From Pseudomonadota bacterium (lineage in GTDB: Bacteria > Pseudomonadota > Alphaproteobacteria > Rhizobiales > Rhizobiaceae), in NCBI GenBank assembly GCA_023390055.1, contig JAEWDP010000098.1, positions 1 to 24,665 of the forward strand: DNA of 24,665 bases. Direction: 5' to 3'. A model generated the notes under the pieces. The model saw only the letters and a program-made list of their open reading frames with translations. It was not told the DNA's origin and made no database searches. Positions within the stretch are counted from its first letter, which is position 1. The number at the start of each line of letters is the position of its first letter. This document shows, in pieces, positions 23,408 to 24,665 of this stretch. A program made the position numbers and the translations under genes.

Positions 23408-23917
23408 TCATTCAGCTGCGAGCATGTCGTCCGTTATTTCGCGCCCCGTGTGCACGGGTGTAATCAGGTTCGTCAGGTCAAACTTTTGTGCCTTGGCCTC
23501 GGCCAGGTATTCCTGAAGCGTCTGGAGGGGGAGGCTGGGCGTCCGAGAAAGCACCCAGAGATACCTCCGGTCCGGTGTTCCGACCAGGGCGGTTGTGTAT
23601 TCGGGGTTAATCTTGAGCACCCAATAGTCGCCTTCGGTGAAGGGCAGCCATCGAAGGCCGGCAGGAAGAAAAGAGACCTTCAGCCGTGAATTGGCATCGT
23701 CAACGGGCCTTGCCTCGCCAATGGCCTGGGTAGGCTTGCCTTCCGCGTTGAAGCAGCGATTGTCGACCCTGACCTTGCCGGCGCCATTGAGCGAATAGTT
23801 CGCGGTGATGTCTGTGGCGGCTTCGTCCTCATATTTAAGAGGCAGACGGCAGATCTCGTACCAGCGTCCCAGATAATGATCGAGGTCAATTCGGGTGACT
23901 GCGGTTACATCGGTCAT
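23408..23917 (-). CDS. blc: Bacterial lipocalin (Blc-like), without signal peptide
   Basis: A 169-aa lipocalin, a barrel protein that binds fatty acids, lysophospholipids or other hydrophobic ligands. The family signature is GRWYEICRLPLKYE (residues 17-30). Further blocks are VDNRCFNAEGK, GDYWVLKINPEY and RRYLWVLSRTPSL, ending in a helix and a TPVHTGREI tail. E. coli Blc is an outer-membrane lipoprotein; this protein has no signal peptide or lipobox and should be cytoplasmic. AAGGAG six to seven bases before the ATG fixes the start. An exact GGAAC-N17-CGTT element (23969-23944) precedes it. Pairing with a UV-repair gene suggests a stress-repair unit, possibly binding damaged lipids; that is inference. 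Confidence 0.93.
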   Translation of the reverse strand: MTDVTAVTRIDLDHYLGRWYEICRLPLKYEDEAATDITANYSLNGAGKVRVDNRCFNAEGKPTQAIGEARPVDDANSRLKVSFLPAGLRWLPFTEGDYWVLKINPEYTTALVGTPDRRYLWVLSRTPSLPLQTLQEYLAEAKAQKFDLTNLITPVHTGREITDDMLAAE

Positions 23918-23943
23918 GCGTTACTCCTTCAAACAGCAGCAGG

Positions 23944-23969
23944 AACGCGGTGAAAGCAATTGCGGTTCC
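23944..23969 (-). promoter_or_regulatory. EcfG-type general stress promoter (exact match)
   Basis: GGAAC (23969-23965), 17 bases, CGTT (23947-23944) on the minus strand, identical to the EcfG consensus. Transcription would begin near 23937, about 20 bases before the lipocalin ATG, and would continue into the endonuclease gene. Confidence 0.7.
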
Positions 23970-23983
23970 GAACCGGGCGTCGT

Positions 23984-24154
23984 CTACGATGTCCGTATGC
24001 TCAGGTAGGCAAGGTTCTGTCTCAAAGCTTGAGCGGCTGGGCTCTGGTCGGTCGTGGCCGAAACAGCACGTCTCGTGGCAATAAATTGGCAGGCACCAAC
24101 GACCAGTATTGCAAAAGCCGCCAGCCAGCCCAGAAACGATGCAAAGGTGTCCAT
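23984..24154 (-). CDS. Small single-pass membrane protein (56 aa)
   Basis: A 56-aa open frame. The hydrophobic segment spans residues 4-26 (FASFLGWLAAFAILVVGACQ and beyond), followed by a positively charged TRRA and a polar tail of 28 residues (ATTDQSPAAQALRQN...). It looks like an inner-membrane protein with the tail in the cytoplasm. GAGGTG stands five bases before the ATG. It begins nine bases after the stop of the upstream lipoprotein gene, so the two are probably co-transcribed, and its stop is just before the lipocalin promoter. No family is recognised. A 70-codon frame on the same strand (24022-24234) overlaps it but starts inside the lipoprotein gene and has poorer signals. Confidence 0.65.
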   Translation of the reverse strand: MDTFASFLGWLAAFAILVVGACQFIATRRAVSATTDQSPAAQALRQNLAYLSIRTS

Positions 24155-24163
24155 GCTGTCACC

Positions 24164-24622
24164 TCATCGATCGGCGTTATCGGTTTGTCGCAATCTGCAT
24201 GGATGATCCGGTGGTGCCCATTGAGCAATAACACGCCATTGCCGCGAGCAGTCCAAAGCCCGGTTTGGCGGCGTGCTGATGGTCGCCGGCAATTCCATCG
24301 CGATTCCAGAGGAGCATTTCATCTGATCGGCATGGTCTCGTTGCGGGTGGTAATATGCTTTCGATCGGTCTAGCTCGCTTTTGCAGATTGGCCTTTTGAT
24401 GGCCAAATAGCCTTCCGCCTCCAGACAGCGCAGGATCGCCTGGTCGCGCGCATACAGATCTTCCGTAGATGCGGTCGCCATTGCCTCATCCGCAACAGCC
24501 TTGCACTGTCGGAATGCCGTCTGCCTTTCCGGAGCCGTCGTTCCTGGTTTGAAGCTCACATATGTCTGCTCTGAGCGGCAGCCCGCGAGCAGACACAATG
24601 CGAATACTGCCAGACATTTCAT
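24164..24622 (-). CDS. Cys-rich predicted lipoprotein (152 aa)
   Basis: A 152-aa protein that begins MKCLAVFALCLLAGC. The lipobox LAGC places the lipidated Cys at residue 15, so it is probably an outer-membrane or periplasm-facing lipoprotein. Further cysteines occur in FRQCKAVADEA, ILRCLEAEGY, PICKSELD, MKCSSG, ALDCSRQ and HPCRLR, enough for several disulfides. The first about 100 residues have a regular helical look; the last about 40 are low in structure and could be a less conserved extension. No named family is recognised. The ribosome site ahead of the ATG is weak (GGGTCC about 8 bases away). The 56-aa membrane protein follows after nine bases. Confidence 0.75.
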   Translation of the reverse strand: MKCLAVFALCLLAGCRSEQTYVSFKPGTTAPERQTAFRQCKAVADEAMATASTEDLYARDQAILRCLEAEGYLAIKRPICKSELDRSKAYYHPQRDHADQMKCSSGIAMELPATISTPPNRALDCSRQWRVIAQWAPPDHPCRLRQTDNADR

Positions 24623-24665
24623 TTGTCGGACCCAAAAAATCGAAAACCCATTACCGTCTATAGTG

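Noticed and set aside
24022..24234. 70-codon minus-strand frame overlapping the lipoprotein end
   Set aside because: The start lies inside the lipoprotein gene; the 56-aa frame in the same place has a proper ribosome site and a membrane helix.

Overview
The window looks like a chromosomal segment of a Rhizobiaceae-type alphaproteobacterium (Agrobacterium/Rhizobium/Shinella-like). The basis is the gene content and order, the moderately high GC, Irr- and RirA-like iron operators, and candidate general-stress (EcfG-type, GGAAC-N16/17-nGTT) promoters. No tRNA, rRNA, insertion sequence, phage block or CRISPR array was found.

Left part (1-9.1 kb), housekeeping and envelope genes: the N-terminal part of an M23-type envelope peptidase (leftward, cut by the window edge), a one-cysteine BCP/PrxQ peroxiredoxin (leftward), a very large AsmA/YhdP-like envelope protein (rightward), tyrosyl-tRNA synthetase (leftward), anhydro-N-acetylmuramic acid kinase anmK (rightward), a membrane diguanylate cyclase (rightward) and a small alpha/beta hydrolase (leftward). 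A long near-perfect palindrome separates the cyclase from the convergent hydrolase.

Centre (9.1-16.4 kb), the iron-sulfur assembly operon: an IscS/NifS-like cysteine desulfurase, sufB, sufC, sufD, sufS, a DUF59/SufT-like gene and sufA, closed by a rho-independent terminator. Upstream lie a TGA-N9-TCA (RirA/IRO-like) element over the -35 and an Irr-box-like element near the predicted start site. This suggests two-regulator iron control. The spacer before sufB carries repeated CGGAAATT blocks that can form alternative hairpins.

16.4-19.6 kb: a leftward three-gene MacAB-like efflux operon (periplasmic adaptor, ATPase, FtsX-type permease) with overlapping start and stop codons.

Right part (19.9-24.6 kb), a cluster of small, mostly exported or membrane proteins: two tiny membrane proteins (64 and 41 aa), a glycine-zipper/DUF1236 protein, a small TTG-start hypothetical, an exported Asp/Gly-rich protein with an internal repeat, a lipocalin followed by a T4 endonuclease V-like pyrimidine-dimer glycosylase, a 56-aa membrane protein and a Cys-rich lipoprotein. 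Five transcription units here have GGAAC-N16/17-nGTT elements at sensible distances, two of them exact. The region therefore reads as a general-stress (PhyR-EcfG) gene cluster, with the lipocalin + UV-repair pair as its most interesting unit. A 570-bp gene-free stretch (22.4-23.0 kb) contains strong hairpins, one with a C-rich loop on the minus strand, and may encode a small RNA.
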